Source: Rhodovulum sp. MB263 (GTDB taxonomy: Bacteria; Pseudomonadota; Alphaproteobacteria; Rhodobacterales; Rhodobacteraceae). From it: a stretch of DNA of 64,000 nt. Positions 8,100-17,024 of this stretch are shown in pieces. Where the stretch lies: contig NZ_CP020384.1 in the NCBI RefSeq assembly GCF_002073975.1, positions 1,426,001 to 1,490,000 of the forward strand, written 5' to 3'. Both the position numbers and the translations under genes were made by a program. The notes under the pieces are model-generated. The model was given only the letters and a program-made list of their open reading frames with translations. It did no database searches and was not told where the DNA came from. Numbering within the stretch: position 1 is the stretch's first letter; the number at the start of each line of letters is the position of its first letter.

Positions 8100-9881
8100 A
8101 TGGCCGACACGCGCGCGAATGGACGGTTCCGGTCTCAGGAATGGTTCGACAACCCGAACAACCCGGGCATGACCGCGCTGTATGTCGAGCGCTACCAGAA
8201 CCAGACCTTCACCCGGGGCGAGCTGCAATCTGGCCGCCCGGTGATCGGCATCGCCAATAGCGGCTCGGATCTGGTGCCCTGCAACAAGATCCACGTCTTC
8301 CTGATGGACAGGATCAAGGCAGGTATCCGCGAGGCGGGCGGCGTGCCGATGGAATTTCCGGTCCATCCGCTGCAGGAGACCGGCAAGCGGCCGACCGCCG
8401 CGCTCGACCGCAACCTGGCCTATCTGGGGCTGGTCGAGATCCTGCATGGTTATCCGCTGGACGGGGTGGTGCTGACCACCGGTTGCGACAAGACCACGCC
8501 CGCCATGCTGATGGGGGCGGCGACGGTCGACATCCCGGCGATTGCGCTCAATGGCGGTCCGATGCTCGATGGCTGGTGGAAGGGCAAGCGCGCGGGCTCG
8601 GGCACCATCGTCTGGGAAAGCCGGCGCCTCCTGGCCGAGGGCAGGATCGATTATGACGAGTTCATGGACCGGGTCTGTTCCTCGGCGCCGTCGCTCGGGC
8701 ATTGCAACACCATGGGCACGGCCTCGACGATGAACGCCATGGCCGAGGCGCTGGGGATGAGCCTGACCGGCAATGCCGCGATCCCCGCGCCATTCCGCGA
8801 GCGGATGGCGATGGCCTACGAGACCGGCCGGCGGATCGTTCAGATGGTGCTGGACGATCTGAAGCCGTCCGACATCCTGACCCACGCCGCCTTCGAGAAT
8901 GCCATCGTCGTCAACAGCGCCATCGGCGGCTCGACCAATGCGCCGCCGCATCTGCAGGCCATCGCGCGGCATGCAGGCGTCGAGCTGGACGTGACCGACT
9001 GGGAAAAGATCGGCCATGACGTGCCGCTTCTCGTGAACATGCAGCCCGCGGGCGATTACCTGGGCGAAAGCTTCTTCCGCGCGGGCGGGGTGCCTGCGGT
9101 GATGGCCGAGCTGGCCCGGGCCGGGCGGCTGCTTGTCGGCGCGATGACTGCGACCGGCCGCACCATGGCCGAGAACCTCGAGGGGGTCTGTTCCACCGAC
9201 CCCGACGTGATCGCGCCACATGACGCGCCCTTGCGGGCGCAGGCCGGGTTCAAGGTGCTCTCGGGCAACCTGTTCTCGTCGGCGCTGATGAAGACCTCGG
9301 TGATCTCGGACGAGTTCCGCGCGCGCTTCCTGTCCGAGCCGGGGCGCGAGGGCGTGCACGAGGCCCGCGCCGTGGTGTTCGAGGGCCCCGAGGATTACCA
9401 TGCCCGGATCAACGATCCCGAGCTTGAGATCGACGAAAGCGCGATGCTCTTCATCCGCAATGTCGGCTGCGTCGGTTATCCGGGCTCGGCCGAGGTGGTG
9501 AACATGCAGCCGCCGGATGCGCTGGTGAAGAAGGGGGTCAGGCATCTGCCGACGGTCGGCGACGGTCGGCAATCGGGGACCTCGGAAAGCCCCTCGATCC
9601 TGAACGCCTCGCCCGAGGCGGTGGTGGGGGGCGGGCTGGCGCTTCTGAAAACCGGCGACCGGGTGCGGCTCGATCTGAACGCCTCGCGGCTCGATGCGCT
9701 GGTCGATGAGGCGGAATGGGAGCTGAGGCGCGAGGCCTGGGAGCCGTCCGAGATCGTGAGCCAGACCCCCTGGGAAGAGATCTACCGCGCCAATGTCGGC
9801 CAGCTGGCCGATGGCGGCTGTCTGGAACTGGCCACGGCCTATCGGCGGATCGCCCGAGATCTGCCGCGCGACAATCACTGA
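8100..9881 (+). CDS. IlvD/Edd-family sugar-acid dehydratase
   Basis: This 593-residue iron-sulfur dehydratase removes water from a 2,3-dihydroxy acid to give a 2-keto-3-deoxy acid. The three cluster cysteines of the family are visible: PCN at 60-62 (C61), GCDKTTP (C129) and GHCNTMGTA (C202). Length and the N-terminal FRSQEWF segment resemble aldonate dehydratases (arabonate, xylonate, galactonate types) rather than the shorter IlvD. Neighbouring KDG kinase, DgoK and mutarotase genes make a galactonate, arabonate or xylonate substrate most likely, but I cannot choose between them. A strong AGGAAAGGA ribosome site precedes the ATG. Confidence 0.84.
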   Translation: MADTRANGRFRSQEWFDNPNNPGMTALYVERYQNQTFTRGELQSGRPVIGIANSGSDLVPCNKIHVFLMDRIKAGIREAGGVPMEFPVHPLQETGKRPTAALDRNLAYLGLVEILHGYPLDGVVLTTGCDKTTPAMLMGAATVDIPAIALNGGPMLDGWWKGKRAGSGTIVWESRRLLAEGRIDYDEFMDRVCSSAPSLGHCNTMGTASTMNAMAEALGMSLTGNAAIPAPFRERMAMAYETGRRIVQMVLDDLKPSDILTHAAFENAIVVNSAIGGSTNAPPHLQAIARHAGVELDVTDWEKIGHDVPLLVNMQPAGDYLGESFFRAGGVPAVMAELARAGRLLVGAMTATGRTMAENLEGVCSTDPDVIAPHDAPLRAQAGFKVLSGNLFSSALMKTSVISDEFRARFLSEPGREGVHEARAVVFEGPEDYHARINDPELEIDESAMLFIRNVGCVGYPGSAEVVNMQPPDALVKKGVRHLPTVGDGRQSGTSESPSILNASPEAVVGGGLALLKTGDRVRLDLNASRLDALVDEAEWELRREAWEPSEIVSQTPWEEIYRANVGQLADGGCLELATAYRRIARDLPRDNH

Positions 9882-10932
9882 GGCGGCAATGGCCGGCCGC
9901 TTCGGCCTCTGCCGGGGCGGCGCGTCCGGTCACGGTCTTGGTCCGGCGTTGGTTCTGCCCGGCGGCGGAAAGGATGCCGTGGCCCTTGATGGGGCGGACA
10001 GCGCGGTCGCGCGTGACCGGCTGCGGCCGGTGAGGGGGCTCCGCCCCCCGTCCTTCGGACGTCCCCCGGGGTATTTTGACCAAGAAGAAGGACAGGGTTG
10101 GGGCGCCTAGGCTTGCGGATGCCGAAGCCCGTGGCGGCCCCGCGCCGGGCGGTCTCGTGGAGCTGGGATGAGCGGGGTGGCCCGCGCATGCGGTGGGATC
10201 GATGCAGATCGCGACGGGGGTGCGTCGAAAGCCATGCGCGGCAGGCTGCCGTCCGGTCTCGTGGGGCTTCGGTGACGCGACAGAAGATCTTAGGGGCGCG
10301 GATCGATCGTCGAGACGCCAGAGCGTCGATATCCGGATCCGCCATCGCAGCGATGACTTCGATCTCTCCCCAAGGCCGCGCGGAGATGGAAGCTCTCGGC
10401 TCGACGAGGGGGAAGACGGGCGCCGTTCCGTCGCCGGCTGCGCAGCGGACGGGGCGATCGGGCGCGCGGGGCCTGCGTTTCCGGGGGGCTTGCGCATGTC
10501 GCAGGCCGATCGACGAGAGACCCGGATGCCGCTTGCGGAGCGCGCGGTGGGGAACGGATCGAGGGCAGACCGGCGCGGGGCGGGCTTCGCTCCGGCCGGT
10601 CCCCGGATCGTTCCGGGAGGGTTCCTGGCGGCTCCACGCCGATCAGATTGCCGAGCCGCAGATGCCGGGCCTGGGCCCGGGGTGCGCGGCAGGACGGGGC
10701 ATGACGGTCGCAGCGGGCGCAGTGATCGTCCCGGCTGGCCGGGATCATGGTCCATATGCGCCGTTTCAGGGCGTTGCAGCGGGGCGATTCTATCGGGATA
10801 GGTCCGCTCTCGGGTGGTGGAGGACTTCGCCGGGTTCCTTCGGGCGGGGCAGGCAAGGGAACGCTCTGTCGCTGGGGCCGGGCAGCGCCAGATGCTTGAG
10901 GCGGGGCCCGCTCTGCGCCGCGCCGGAAGCGC
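9882..10932. other. Gap of about 1.05 kb with one dispersed repeat, no gene recognised
   Basis: This region lies between the convergent dehydratase and dgoK genes. Apart from the hairpin-rich repeat at 10031-10092 I find only GC-rich DNA whose translations look random in all frames. Confidence 0.4.
10031..10092 (+). repeat. Hairpin-rich Rhodobacteraceae-type extragenic repeat
   Basis: The element contains three short stems in a row: GGGGGCTCCGCCCCC, GTCC-TTCG-GGAC-like, and CCCCCGGGG. They are followed by GTATTTTGACCAAGAAGAAG. Elements of this make-up are, from memory, very common at gene ends in Rhodobacter and relatives and probably terminate transcription. The final motif recurs twice, facing itself, at 2777-2828. 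Confidence 0.6.
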
Positions 10933-11844
10933 TCATGGTGCGGTCAGGGTCGCCGCTCCGGTCTGCTCGAAAGTCGCGATCAGGCCTTCCAGGGTCAGCC
11001 GGTCGGGCGCGACGGTTTCGACCTCGGCGCCATGCTCGGAGAGCGCCGAGACATAAAGCTGCGACAGGCGCTCGCTGCCCAGAACCGCGACCGGGTGCCC
11101 CTGCCACAGGTCGCGCATCGCCGCGAGATCGCTGCCGATCAGAAGCCCCGACAGCCGACCCCGGATCTGTCCCGTTGCCCGCGGATCGAGCAGCGCGCTG
11201 GCGCGCAGGGAAAACAGAGCCCCGGGCATCCGCTCGGGGTGGTGGAAGACCTCGTCGACGGCGGCATGGAAGAGGCCGTCATTCCAGATGTCGTCGAAGG
11301 CGCGGCGCAGGGTCGAGGCCCGCACCAGCAGCCGGTAGAGTTCACCCGTCATCGCGGTCCGGAAGGCCAGTATCATGCCACCGCAAAGCCGGATCCATTT
11401 GGAATGCGTTCCGGGCAGGCAGAGGGTTCCGTCGAACTCCGGACGCGCAGCGAGGAAACCGGCGACCCGGGTTTCCTCGCCGCGCATCACGTCGGGCGGT
11501 TCGGTCTGGCAGAGACCGGGCAGGATGCCGACCGAGAGGCGCGGATCCGTGCTGGGCGCGCGCACCGGTTGTCTGGCGCTCGGGCAGCAGGGCAGGGGCG
11601 CATAGGGGACCTCGACCCAGCCGTGTCGTGCCCCGGCCAGGCCGCAGGCCAGAACCGGCGTGACCTCGTCCGGGGGCAGCATGCTGTCGGCCAGCGCCAG
11701 CAGGGCGGGCTCGAAATCGGCGGGGGCAAGGCGCTCGAGGTCGAGTTCGGAGGCGCCTTCGGCCTGCACCTCGCGCCCGGCCATGGCCCAGACCCGGAGC
11801 GACGTGGCGCCCCAATCGGTGGCGAGCCAGCGTGCCCCGGTCAT
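10933..11844 (-). CDS. dgoK: 2-dehydro-3-deoxygalactonokinase
   Basis: DgoK phosphorylates 2-keto-3-deoxygalactonate in the DeLey-Doudoroff pathway. The 303-residue protein starts with a sugar-kinase-like nucleotide motif (ATDWGATSLR, about 8-17) and has the family hallmark LPGTHSKW (143-150) and a GLLIGSDL segment near 238. The mutarotase gene ends 6 bases before its start, so the two are co-transcribed at the end of the TRAP operon strand. A 6-phospho-2-dehydro-3-deoxygalactonate aldolase (DgoA) is not in the window. Confidence 0.88.
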   Translation of the reverse strand: MTGARWLATDWGATSLRVWAMAGREVQAEGASELDLERLAPADFEPALLALADSMLPPDEVTPVLACGLAGARHGWVEVPYAPLPCCPSARQPVRAPSTDPRLSVGILPGLCQTEPPDVMRGEETRVAGFLAARPEFDGTLCLPGTHSKWIRLCGGMILAFRTAMTGELYRLLVRASTLRRAFDDIWNDGLFHAAVDEVFHHPERMPGALFSLRASALLDPRATGQIRGRLSGLLIGSDLAAMRDLWQGHPVAVLGSERLSQLYVSALSEHGAEVETVAPDRLTLEGLIATFEQTGAATLTAP

Positions 11845-11850
11845 CTGCCG

Positions 11851-12915
11851 TCACTCCGGCCGGGGCGCGCCGCTGCGGCGCGGGTGAAAGCGCGAGAGCT
11901 GTCGGCGGGTCTCGCCGGGGCGCAGCAGGACCGAGGGGTAATCGGGCCGGTTCGGGGCATTCGGCCAGTGCTGGGGTTCGAGCGCAAGGCCTGCATGGGC
12001 GCGGTAGGGGTGGCCCTGATGGCCGGGAAAGGGCCCGGTATCGATCCCGCCGCCATCATAGACCTGCAGACCGGGTTCGGTCGTGGACAGATCGAGGGAG
12101 ATGCCGGGGACCGACAGCCGGCAGGCGGGACGCAGGCGACCGGGCGCATCGCCGAGGCAGAAATTGTGATCGAGCGGTGCCGCGCCGGGAGTGCGGACCG
12201 GGCGCGGGCGGCGGAAATCGAAGCGGGTCCCGGCCACCGGCGCGGGCGCCCCGACCGGGATCAGCGCCGCATCGACCGGCAGATAGGCCTCGGCCGCGAT
12301 CTCGAGCATATGGGCGTCGAGCGTGCCGCTGCCGTCGAGGCACCAGTAGCTGTGCGGGGCGAGATTGCAGAAGGTGGGGGCGCCGCTTTCGGCCTCGAGC
12401 AGGATCTCGAGCGCGCCCTCGCCATCGATGGAATAGCGGGCCCGGAGCGTCAGCGGACCGGGGAGGCCGCCGGTGCCTTCGGGCAGCGACAGGCCGAGGC
12501 GGCAGGCGGTGGCGCCTGCGCTCTCGATCCGCCAGTTGCGGACCGAGCTGCCTGCGGAGCCGCCATGCAGCATGGTACGGCCGGCCTCGTTGGCCTCGAG
12601 CCGCAGCCGCCGTCCGCCAAGCGGCGCCGAGGCCCCGGCGATGCGGTTGGCGACCGGGCCGACCACGGCGCCGAAATCGCGCATCGGTCCCGCATAGGGG
12701 GCAAGCCCGGGGCTGCCCAGCACCAGAGAGTGGCCGATGCCGTCCAGCCGCAGGTCCATCAGCGTGGCGCCCCAGGTCATGATCCGGGCGCGGGTTCCGG
12801 CCCGTGCGATCCAGAGCGCCTCGACCGGGCTGCCATCGGGCGCGCGACCAAGCGGTATGGTCCCGGCGCCGTTGCTGCTTGCGGTCTCGAGCGCGGTATG
12901 CGTGGCGGATATCAT
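11851..12915 (-). CDS. galM: Aldose 1-epimerase (galactose mutarotase family)
   Basis: Mutarotases interconvert alpha and beta anomers of hexoses. The 354-residue protein has the family segments NRIAGA, an LHGG motif, APHSYWCLDG with the catalytic histidine, and a late LALEPQHWP whose Glu is the predicted catalytic base. The start at 12915 is chosen because a CTGGAG ribosome site sits 8 bases before it. In-frame ATGs at 12945 and 13020 are possible. It forms a pair with dgoK and follows the dehydrogenase gene after 163 bases, which suggests an aldose (galactose, arabinose or similar) feeds this pathway. Confidence 0.85.
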   Translation of the reverse strand: MISATHTALETASSNGAGTIPLGRAPDGSPVEALWIARAGTRARIMTWGATLMDLRLDGIGHSLVLGSPGLAPYAGPMRDFGAVVGPVANRIAGASAPLGGRRLRLEANEAGRTMLHGGSAGSSVRNWRIESAGATACRLGLSLPEGTGGLPGPLTLRARYSIDGEGALEILLEAESGAPTFCNLAPHSYWCLDGSGTLDAHMLEIAAEAYLPVDAALIPVGAPAPVAGTRFDFRRPRPVRTPGAAPLDHNFCLGDAPGRLRPACRLSVPGISLDLSTTEPGLQVYDGGGIDTGPFPGHQGHPYRAHAGLALEPQHWPNAPNRPDYPSVLLRPGETRRQLSRFHPRRSGAPRPE

Positions 12916-13078
12916 GTGCGGCACTCCAGGCTCGGCTTCTGCCATAGCCCGAGCCTCTGTCACAACCTCGCCGTGTGCAAGCCTCTTCTTGACGACAGGG
13001 CAAGGGACCGGGCGCGCCACGGCGCCCCTCCCCGGGTTTTCGGCAGCTCGGCAACGGTTGCGGGCCGCCGCGACGGGA

Positions 13079-14125
13079 TCAGGCCGGCTCGAAGCTCAGA
13101 TGCACCTTGACCGCGCGGGTCCGGTCGCCCGCGGCCTCGAAGGCCGCTTCGACGTCTTCGAGCGGGAAGCTGGCGCTGATCATCGGGCGCACGTCGATGC
13201 GGCCCGAGGAAATCGCCGCGACCGCCTCGGCGAATTCGGGGTGGAAGCGGTGGGTGCCGCGCACCTGGATCTCCTTGCCGACGATCAGGTTCAGCGGCAC
13301 CGGGATCTCGCCTGCGACGCCGACCTGAACGAGGATGCCGCGCGGGCGCAGCGTGGCGATGGCCTGGCCGATGGCGGGGGCGGCGGCCGAGCATTCGAAC
13401 ACCACGTCGAAGCGGCCCTTGTCGGCGCCATAGGCCTCGAGCGCGGCCGTGTCGCGGGCGATGTTGACGATCCGCGTGGCGCCCATCTGCAGCGCGACCT
13501 CGAGCGGCACGTCCTGCAGGTCTGTCACCACAACCTCGGCGGCGCCGCCCTCGGCCGCGACCGCCGCGCAAAGCGCACCGATCGGGCCCGCGCCGGTCAC
13601 CAGCACCGATTTGCCGGTCAGGTCGCCCGCGATCCGGCGGGCATGCAGGCAGACCGCCAGCGGCTCGGAGCAGGCGGCCTGGCCAAGCGAGATGCCCGGC
13701 GCCACCGGCACGCATTGCGCGGCGCCGATGGCGATGCGGTCGCGGAACAGGCCCTGTTCATGCGGCAGGCGCATCGCCGAGCCGCGGAAGCGCATCTCGA
13801 GGCAGTGATTGAACATGCCCTGCTGGCAATACTGGCAGGTGCCGCAGGGCTGCGACGGGTTCAGCGCTACCGTCTGCCCGAGGGCCAGCCCGGTGACCCC
13901 GTCGCCGAGCGCGATCACCGTGCCCGCCGCCTCGTGGCCCAGCACGATCGGTTCGCGCACCCGGACCGGGCCGAAGCCGCCATCGTGATAGTAGTGCAGA
14001 TCCGACCCGCAGATGCCGCCCGCGCCCACCGCGACCAGCACCTCGCCGGGGGCGGGACCCTCCAGGGGCATGGTCTCGATGCGGATGTCGTGGGGGCCGT
14101 AGAGGCGGCAGACGCGGGTGTCCAT
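13079..14125 (-). CDS. Zinc-dependent L-idonate 5-dehydrogenase-like enzyme
   Basis: This 348-residue medium-chain alcohol dehydrogenase shows the catalytic-zinc segment GGICGSDLHYYHDGG (about 36-50) and GHEAAGTV (about 63-70). It has the four structural-zinc cysteines in PCGTCQYCQQGMFNHC (about 93-108) and the Rossmann motif GAGPIGAL. The YYHDGGFG segment is typical of L-idonate 5-dehydrogenases (IdnD). It lies 9 bases after dctM in the same operon, so it probably oxidises or reduces a sugar acid brought in by the TRAP transporter. In uronate pathways such an enzyme could stand in for a fructuronate/mannonate reductase, which is inference. Confidence 0.84.
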   Translation of the reverse strand: MDTRVCRLYGPHDIRIETMPLEGPAPGEVLVAVGAGGICGSDLHYYHDGGFGPVRVREPIVLGHEAAGTVIALGDGVTGLALGQTVALNPSQPCGTCQYCQQGMFNHCLEMRFRGSAMRLPHEQGLFRDRIAIGAAQCVPVAPGISLGQAACSEPLAVCLHARRIAGDLTGKSVLVTGAGPIGALCAAVAAEGGAAEVVVTDLQDVPLEVALQMGATRIVNIARDTAALEAYGADKGRFDVVFECSAAAPAIGQAIATLRPRGILVQVGVAGEIPVPLNLIVGKEIQVRGTHRFHPEFAEAVAAISSGRIDVRPMISASFPLEDVEAAFEAAGDRTRAVKVHLSFEPA

Positions 14126-14134
14126 TGGAGGCTC

Positions 14135-15412
14135 CTATGGGATCAGGACGGAAGGCAGCCAGGTCGCGATGGCGGGCACGTAGGAGACGAGCAGCAGCAC
14201 CGCGATATTGGTTGCAAGGAAGGGAAGGATGGCGATGACGACCGGGGTCAGCGGCAGCCGGGCGATGCCCGCGCAGACGAAGAGGCAGACGCCGACCGGT
14301 GGCGTGGTCAGCCCGATCATCAGGTTCAGGACCGCGAAGGTGGCGAAATGCAGCGGGTCGATGCCGACCGCCTGGGCCAGCGCCAGCAGCGGCACGAAGA
14401 GGATGATGAGCGCGGCGATGGTTTCCATGAACATGCCGACGAACAGCAGCAGCAGGTTGATGATCAGAATCACCAGGAACTTGTTGTCGGTGATCGACAG
14501 CACGCCCTGGGCGATGGCCTGCGGGATGCGTTCCGCCACCAGGATCCAGCCGAACACATTGGCAAAGCCGACAAGCGCCAGGATGCCGGCCGCAGAGACG
14601 GCGCTGTCGACGATCACCTTCGGCACCCGCCGAAGCGGCAGGTCGCGGTAGATGAAGCAGCCGACGATCACGGCATAGACGCTGGCCACCACGGCGGTCT
14701 CGGTCGGCGTGGCAAGGCCCGACAACAGCCCGTAGATGATCAGGAAGGTCATGGCGATGGCCCAGATCGCGCCGCCGAAGCTGCGGGCGACCTCGCCGAA
14801 GCCCTGCCAGGGCTGGCGCGGGAAGTTCTTGCGCCGGGCAATGACATAGGCCGTCACCATCATCGCAAGCCCCATCAGGATGCCCGGAACGGCGCCCGCG
14901 AGGAACATCTTGCCGACCGAGATCCCCGACAGCGCGCCGACGATGATCATCGGCACCGAGGGCGGGATGATCGGCCCGACGGTCGATGAGGCGGCGGTGA
15001 CGGCGGCCGAATAATCGGCCGGATAGCCCGCCTTCTTCATGCCGGGGATCATCACGCCCCCGATCGAGGCGGCATCGGCCACGGCGGTGCCGGTGATGCC
15101 GCCAAAGAGCATCGAGGCCGCGATATTGGTCAGGCCGAGCCCGCCGCGGATCCAGCCGACCAGCGCATTGGCAAAGCGCACGATCCGGTTGGTGATGCCT
15201 CCCTGGTTCATCAGGTTGCCCGCGAGGATGAAGCCCGGGATCGAGAGCAGCACGAACACATCCATGCCGGCATACATCTTCTGCGGCATGACCACGGGGG
15301 GGATCCCCGTCAGCAGCAGATAGCCCAGCGACGAGAGGCCGAGCGTGACAGCGACCGGAATGCCGATCACGAGGCCGCCTGCGAAGAGGCCGAACAGAAC
15401 CCAGACTTCCAT
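14135..15412 (-). CDS. dctM: TRAP transporter large permease subunit (DctM)
   Basis: The 425-residue membrane protein has about 12 predicted helices and is the ion-coupled channel subunit of a TRAP system. It begins MEVWVLFGLF and contains the conserved loop segments MNQGGITNRI, GPIIPPSVPMI and GLTTPPVGVCLF. The start ATG at 15412 shares its A with the TGA stop of dctQ, so translation is coupled. The frame is open upstream, but that part lies inside dctQ. The substrate is most likely a sugar acid, judging from the neighbouring genes. Confidence 0.92.
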   Translation of the reverse strand: MEVWVLFGLFAGGLVIGIPVAVTLGLSSLGYLLLTGIPPVVMPQKMYAGMDVFVLLSIPGFILAGNLMNQGGITNRIVRFANALVGWIRGGLGLTNIAASMLFGGITGTAVADAASIGGVMIPGMKKAGYPADYSAAVTAASSTVGPIIPPSVPMIIVGALSGISVGKMFLAGAVPGILMGLAMMVTAYVIARRKNFPRQPWQGFGEVARSFGGAIWAIAMTFLIIYGLLSGLATPTETAVVASVYAVIVGCFIYRDLPLRRVPKVIVDSAVSAAGILALVGFANVFGWILVAERIPQAIAQGVLSITDNKFLVILIINLLLLFVGMFMETIAALIILFVPLLALAQAVGIDPLHFATFAVLNLMIGLTTPPVGVCLFVCAGIARLPLTPVVIAILPFLATNIAVLLLVSYVPAIATWLPSVLIP

Positions 15413-15915
15413 CAGATTTCCTCGGCCTTCTCGGGGGTGCCATCCTCGGTGCCGGTCAGCATGCCCAGCACGCGCAGCGCGGCGAAGAGGGCGATCAGTG
15501 CCAGCATCGCGAAGACGGTGACATGGACATAGCTCATCTTCAGACCCAGCGCGGGCGAGCTCTGCATCCGGCCGATGCTGACGAAGCGCCAGGCATGGGG
15601 CAGCAGGTAAAGCGCCATCCCGCCGGTCGCGAGCGCCGAGACCAGCCGCAGCCGCCAGGGCCATCGTCCGGGCAGGGCCTCGCAGACGATGTCGACATTG
15701 ACCATGTCGCCGCTGCGCAGCGACAGCCCGGCGCCGAAGGCGATCAGGAACAGCAGGGCGAAGCGGGTCAGCTCTTCGGTCCAGACCGGCGAATTCCCGA
15801 AGCTGCGGCCGACCACCTGAACCAGCACGGCGCCGATCAGGACCGCGAAGGAGACCCCCGCGCCGATGCGGGCAAGGGCGGTGACGATCGTTATGAAGCG
15901 TTCGGTCTTGGGCAT
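15412..15915 (-). CDS. dctQ: TRAP transporter small permease subunit (DctQ)
   Basis: DctQ is the four-helix partner of DctM in the TRAP membrane complex. The 167-residue protein has four hydrophobic segments and a FGNSPVWTEELTRFAL stretch near residue 35, which carries the WxEE-type signature of the family. It overlaps dctM by one base. It is separated from dctP by 131 bases that hold a strong stem-loop, which may set the ratio of binding protein to permease. Confidence 0.9.
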   Translation of the reverse strand: MPKTERFITIVTALARIGAGVSFAVLIGAVLVQVVGRSFGNSPVWTEELTRFALLFLIAFGAGLSLRSGDMVNVDIVCEALPGRWPWRLRLVSALATGGMALYLLPHAWRFVSIGRMQSSPALGLKMSYVHVTVFAMLALIALFAALRVLGMLTGTEDGTPEKAEEI

Positions 15916-15969
15916 GGGACCTCTGGGGCGCTGGGGCTCTTGAACTCTTGGGGTCTTGGTCGTCGGGTG

Positions 15970-16001
15970 CCGGCCGGCCCCATCGCGGAAGGGCCGGCCG
16001 G
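15970..16001 (-). promoter_or_regulatory. Perfect 11-bp stem-loop between dctP and dctQ
   Basis: The arms CCGGCCGGCCC (15970-15980) and GGGCCGGCCGG (15991-16001) pair perfectly around a 10-base loop in the gap after dctP. No T-run follows on the minus strand, so a complete intrinsic terminator is unlikely. An mRNA-stabilising hairpin that favours the binding-protein message is the better reading, as is known for other binding-protein operons. Confidence 0.6.
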
Positions 16002-16046
16002 TCCTACTCGTTAAGAAACGTCACTCGTTAAGCATTTCCGTCCGGA

Positions 16047-17024
16047 TCATTCGGCGAAGATCTGCTCGACCACGGGCCGGATCTCGGCGCCGACATTGGC
16101 CAGGACGGCGTCCTTGGCCTTCGCCGCGAAGGCGGCATTGTCGACCTCGACGAAGGTCATGCCATGCTCTTCGAGCCAGGCGCGGTCGTCGGCGAGGCTC
16201 TGCTCGAACAGCTCGCGCTCATAGGCCTGGGCGCGGCTGGCGGCTTCCATCACCGCGGCCTGATCCTCGGGCGAGAGCTTGGCCCAGGTCAGTTCGGAGA
16301 TGGTCAGGTAGATCCAGGAGCGCACATGGTCGGTGAGGTTGAGGTAGTCCTGCACCTCGTTGAAATTGGCCGAGCGGATCAGCGCCAGCGGGTTTTCCTG
16401 CGCGTCGATGGTGCCGTTCTGCAGCGAGGTGAAGACCTCCGAGAAGGCCATCGGCGTCGGCTGGGCGCCGAGCGATTTCCAGACATCGACGAAGAGCGGC
16501 ACGTTCGGAACCCGCATCTTCAGCCCCTTCAGATCGTCGGGGGTCTCGATCGGACGGTTCGAGGTCAGCTCGCGCGCGCCGCGGGCGAAATAGGTGACGG
16601 GGCGGATCTGCGCGCGTTCGACGATCTGCGCCTCGATCTGCTGGCCGATCTCGCCCGAGGCGACCGCATCCATGTGCTCGATCGACTTGTAGGCATAGGG
16701 CAGGGCCAGAAGGGCCGCCATCGGCGCCCAGTTCTGCAGGCTCTCGCCGGTGATCGTCATGTCGACCGTGCCGAGCTGCATGCCGTTGATCAGGTCGATC
16801 TCCTTGCCGAGGCTTTCATTCGGATAGACCTCGACCGCGATCCGCCCGTCGGTCAGCGCCGACAGCTCTTCGCCGAATTTGAGCGAGGCCTTGTGCCAGG
16901 GATTGTCCTCGTTGGCGAGGTGGCCGAGCTTGAGCGTGATCTCCTGCGCCAGCGTCGGCGTGGCGGCCAGCCCCGCGATCAGCGCGGCCGCGGCCAGCCC
17001 GGGCAGTTTCCATGCGGATGTCAT
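16047..17024 (-). CDS. dctP: TRAP transporter substrate-binding protein (DctP family)
   Basis: This periplasmic receptor delivers the ligand to DctQM. The 325-residue precursor has a signal peptide with a hydrophobic core and an ATPTLAQE cleavage region near residue 26. The segment GLKMRVPNVPLF (about 165-176) carries the conserved arginine that binds the carboxylate of TRAP ligands. A GGAGGAG ribosome site lies within the end of gntR, and the start overlaps the gntR stop (ATGA), so the repressor and transporter are one transcription unit. Ligand identity is inferred: a hexuronate or aldonate. Confidence 0.92.
   Translation of the reverse strand: MTSAWKLPGLAAAALIAGLAATPTLAQEITLKLGHLANEDNPWHKASLKFGEELSALTDGRIAVEVYPNESLGKEIDLINGMQLGTVDMTITGESLQNWAPMAALLALPYAYKSIEHMDAVASGEIGQQIEAQIVERAQIRPVTYFARGARELTSNRPIETPDDLKGLKMRVPNVPLFVDVWKSLGAQPTPMAFSEVFTSLQNGTIDAQENPLALIRSANFNEVQDYLNLTDHVRSWIYLTISELTWAKLSPEDQAAVMEAASRAQAYERELFEQSLADDRAWLEEHGMTFVEVDNAAFAAKAKDAVLANVGAEIRPVVEQIFAE

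Noticed and set aside
7380-9878. An 832-residue open frame on the minus strand opposite the IlvD/Edd dehydratase
   Set aside because: It is almost exactly the antisense of a clearly conserved gene and matches no family.
11032-13110. A 692-residue plus-strand frame over dgoK and galM
   Set aside because: It is antisense to two recognisable genes and compositionally random.
16010-16034. CtrA site from two GTTAAG motifs between dctP and dctQ
   Set aside because: The TTAA halves are separated by 13 bases rather than 7, and the position inside an operon is unlikely for CtrA.
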